A stretch of 6,678 bases of DNA from JBBCJR01 sp037190805 (GTDB taxonomy: Bacteria; Pseudomonadota; Alphaproteobacteria; Sphingomonadales; Sphingomonadaceae), in contig JBBCJR010000035.1 in assembly GCA_037190805.1 (NCBI GenBank), forward strand, positions 1 to 6,678, given 5' to 3'. The notes under the pieces were generated by a model. The model was not told the origin of the DNA and ran no database searches. It worked only from the letters and a program-made list of their open reading frames with translations. Position numbers and translations under genes: made by a program. How positions within the stretch are numbered: position 1 is the first letter of the stretch; each line of letters begins with the position of its first letter. Positions 5,923-6,678 of this stretch are shown here, in pieces.

Positions 5923-5942
5923 ATGCTAAAAATTTTCAGCAT
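5923..5942. promoter_or_regulatory. 20-bp near-perfect palindrome, candidate operator of ybaL
   Basis: ATGCTAAAAATTTTCAGCAT is a palindrome with one mismatched pair (A5928/C5937). It is strikingly A/T-rich in the centre for this high-G+C sequence. It begins 86 bp upstream of the ybaL start and covers the spacer and -10 of the best promoter candidate, the position expected of a repressor site. I cannot assign it to a known regulator. Confidence 0.5.
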
Positions 5943-5950
5943 GTGGCCAA
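5923..5950 (-). promoter_or_regulatory. Possible ybaL promoter
   Basis: On the minus strand TTGGCC (5945-5950) is followed after 16 nt by TAGCAT (5923-5928), each matching four of six consensus bases. Transcription would begin near 5916, about 78 nt before the ybaL ATG. The -10 forms one end of the 20-bp palindrome. Confidence 0.35.
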
Positions 5951-5989
5951 CCGTGCTCACGCGTGCGCAAAACGCAGCGCAGGTTGGCC
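5945..5989. repeat. Long inverted repeat between alaS and ybaL
   Basis: GGCCAACC (5945-5952) and GGTTGGCC (5982-5989) pair perfectly. The 29 nt between them contain a second stem, in which GCGTGCG pairs with CGCA and CGC around CAAAA with one bulged base. The element lies about 70 bp past the alaS stop and just upstream of the presumed ybaL promoter. It could be a late alaS terminator hairpin or a transcript-end stabiliser. No U-run follows directly, though an A/T-rich run (AAAATTTTT) begins about 7 nt further on in the minus strand. Confidence 0.35.
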
Positions 5990-6059
5990 GACGTTACGGG
6001 CAAGAACGCACATGGAAAAATAGATCGGCGATAGGGCAAGCACGGCAACGCCCCCCTTT

Positions 6060-6678
6060 CTATCCGCCCAGTGCAGCCTTCACAGCCGCGACCGCATCGG
6101 ACGCCTTGGCGCCGTCTGGACCACCGCCCTGCGCCATATCGGGCCGCCCGCCGCCCCCCTGGCCGCCAAGCACCGCGACCGCGGCACGCACCAGATCGAC
6201 GGCGTTCAGCGTAGCAGTCAGGTCGTCGGTGATCCCCACGGCAACGCTGGCGCGACCATCGTTGACCGCCACCAGCACGGCCACGCCCGATCCGAGACGC
6301 GCCTTGGCCTCATCTACCAGGCCGCGCAGTCCCTTGGGGTCCAGCCCCTCGATCACCTGACCAACGAAACCGTGGCCGCCCACCTGCTCCGGACCGGCGG
6401 TATCCGCTTTCACGCCGCCACCGGCCAGTGCCAGCATCTTCCTCGCTTCGGCAAGTTCCCGCTCCAGTCGCCGCCGCTCCTCGACCAGCCCGGCAACACG
6501 CGCGGGCACCTCGTCGGGCGTCGTCTTCAGGGCGGCCGCGACTTCGCGCAGCCGCTCGTCGCGGCCGGTCAGCCAAAGGCGGGCGCCCTCCCCCGTCAAT
6601 GCCTCGATACGCCGCACGCCACTTGCAACCGCGCTTTCCGAAATGATCCGGAACACACCGATATCGCCCAGCGCACCG
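6060..6678 (-). CDS. alaS: Alanyl-tRNA synthetase, C-terminal part (cut by window edge)
   Basis: AlaRS charges tRNA-Ala with alanine and edits mischarged Ser or Gly. Only the last 205 residues are in the window; the reading frame stays open to position 6677, so catalytic and most editing domains lie off-window. The visible part starts with ALGDIGVFRIISESAVASG followed by VRRIEALTG, the well-conserved end of the editing (SAD) domain. A charged helical stretch follows (EERRRLERELAEARKML), and then the C-Ala/DHHA1 domain ending in GGQGGGGRPDMAQGGGPDG, the typical glycine-rich hallmark near the C-terminus. A GTG at 6654-6656 is an internal valine, not a start, because conserved residues continue upstream of it. 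The stop is TAG at 6060-6062. In several alphaproteobacteria recA lies next to alaS, which could be checked beyond the edge. Confidence 0.96.
   Translation of the reverse strand, partial: GALGDIGVFRIISESAVASGVRRIEALTGEGARLWLTGRDERLREVAAALKTTPDEVPARVAGLVEERRRLERELAEARKMLALAGGGVKADTAGPEQVGGHGFVGQVIEGLDPKGLRGLVDEAKARLGSGVAVLVAVNDGRASVAVGITDDLTATLNAVDLVRAAVAVLGGQGGGGRPDMAQGGGPDGAKASDAVAAVKAALGG

Noticed and set aside
5838..6014. Two short minus-strand peptides of 18 codons each in the alaS-ybaL gap (one starting in the palindrome at 5942), as possible leader peptides
   Set aside because: Neither has a Shine-Dalgarno, neither carries a run of regulatory codons, and the one starting in the palindrome begins upstream of the inferred ybaL transcription start.
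6013..6059. Terminator directly after alaS, based on an ATTTTT run
   Set aside because: Only 4-bp stems with loops of 12-18 nt can be drawn before the T-run, too weak to support an intrinsic terminator.
5752..6360. Plus-strand 202-codon frame crossing the ybaL-alaS gap
   Set aside because: Both ends lie opposite real genes, and the part in the gap has no ribosome site or domain.
1..6678. CRISPR arrays, tRNA or rRNA genes, insertion sequences, attachment sites
   Set aside because: No spaced direct repeats, no cloverleaf-like sequence, no transposase motifs and no terminal inverted repeats were seen. Gene content and codon use look uniform and chromosomal.

Overview
This window looks like ordinary chromosome from a high-G+C alphaproteobacterium, most likely a member of the Sphingomonadales. 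The evidence is the strong G/C bias at third codon positions, the S2 and IDH protein types, a psd-pssA pair, and a GAAC-N7-GAAC direct repeat, which is the LexA box form typical of alphaproteobacteria. The genus is an inference from remembered sequence style, not from a search.

Layout from left to right: rpsB (ribosomal protein S2) on the minus strand, with a hairpin just after its stop at the window edge; a 240-bp divergent control region; a small plus-strand gene for a 74-residue single-pass membrane protein; the minus-strand operon psd-pssA, which makes phosphatidylethanolamine from CDP-diacylglycerol and serine; icd (NADP isocitrate dehydrogenase) on the plus strand, divergent from psd; a 17-bp perfect hairpin that probably terminates icd and the convergent next gene; ybaL (K+/H+ antiporter of the CPA2 family with a C-terminal RCK/TrkA-N domain) on the minus strand; a 222-bp intergenic region rich in inverted repeats; and the 3' end of alaS (alanyl-tRNA synthetase), which runs off the right edge.

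Most genes are housekeeping. The part that stands out is the region from about 897 to 1267. There, a LexA-type SOS operator sits between the -35 and -10 positions of a promoter that faces a small membrane-protein gene, and that promoter lies back to back with the likely rpsB promoter. This is the arrangement expected of a DNA-damage-induced small membrane protein, a class that in other bacteria includes the Caulobacter division inhibitor SidA and the E. coli toxin TisB. The small gene also overlaps the 3' end of pssA tail to tail by 74 bp.

Other regulatory signals worth noting are a psd promoter placed so that the transcript would start at the ATG (leaderless), a hairpin in the rpsB leader, and a 20-bp near-perfect palindrome over the presumed ybaL promoter. 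No RNA genes, CRISPR arrays, insertion sequences or attachment sites were seen.
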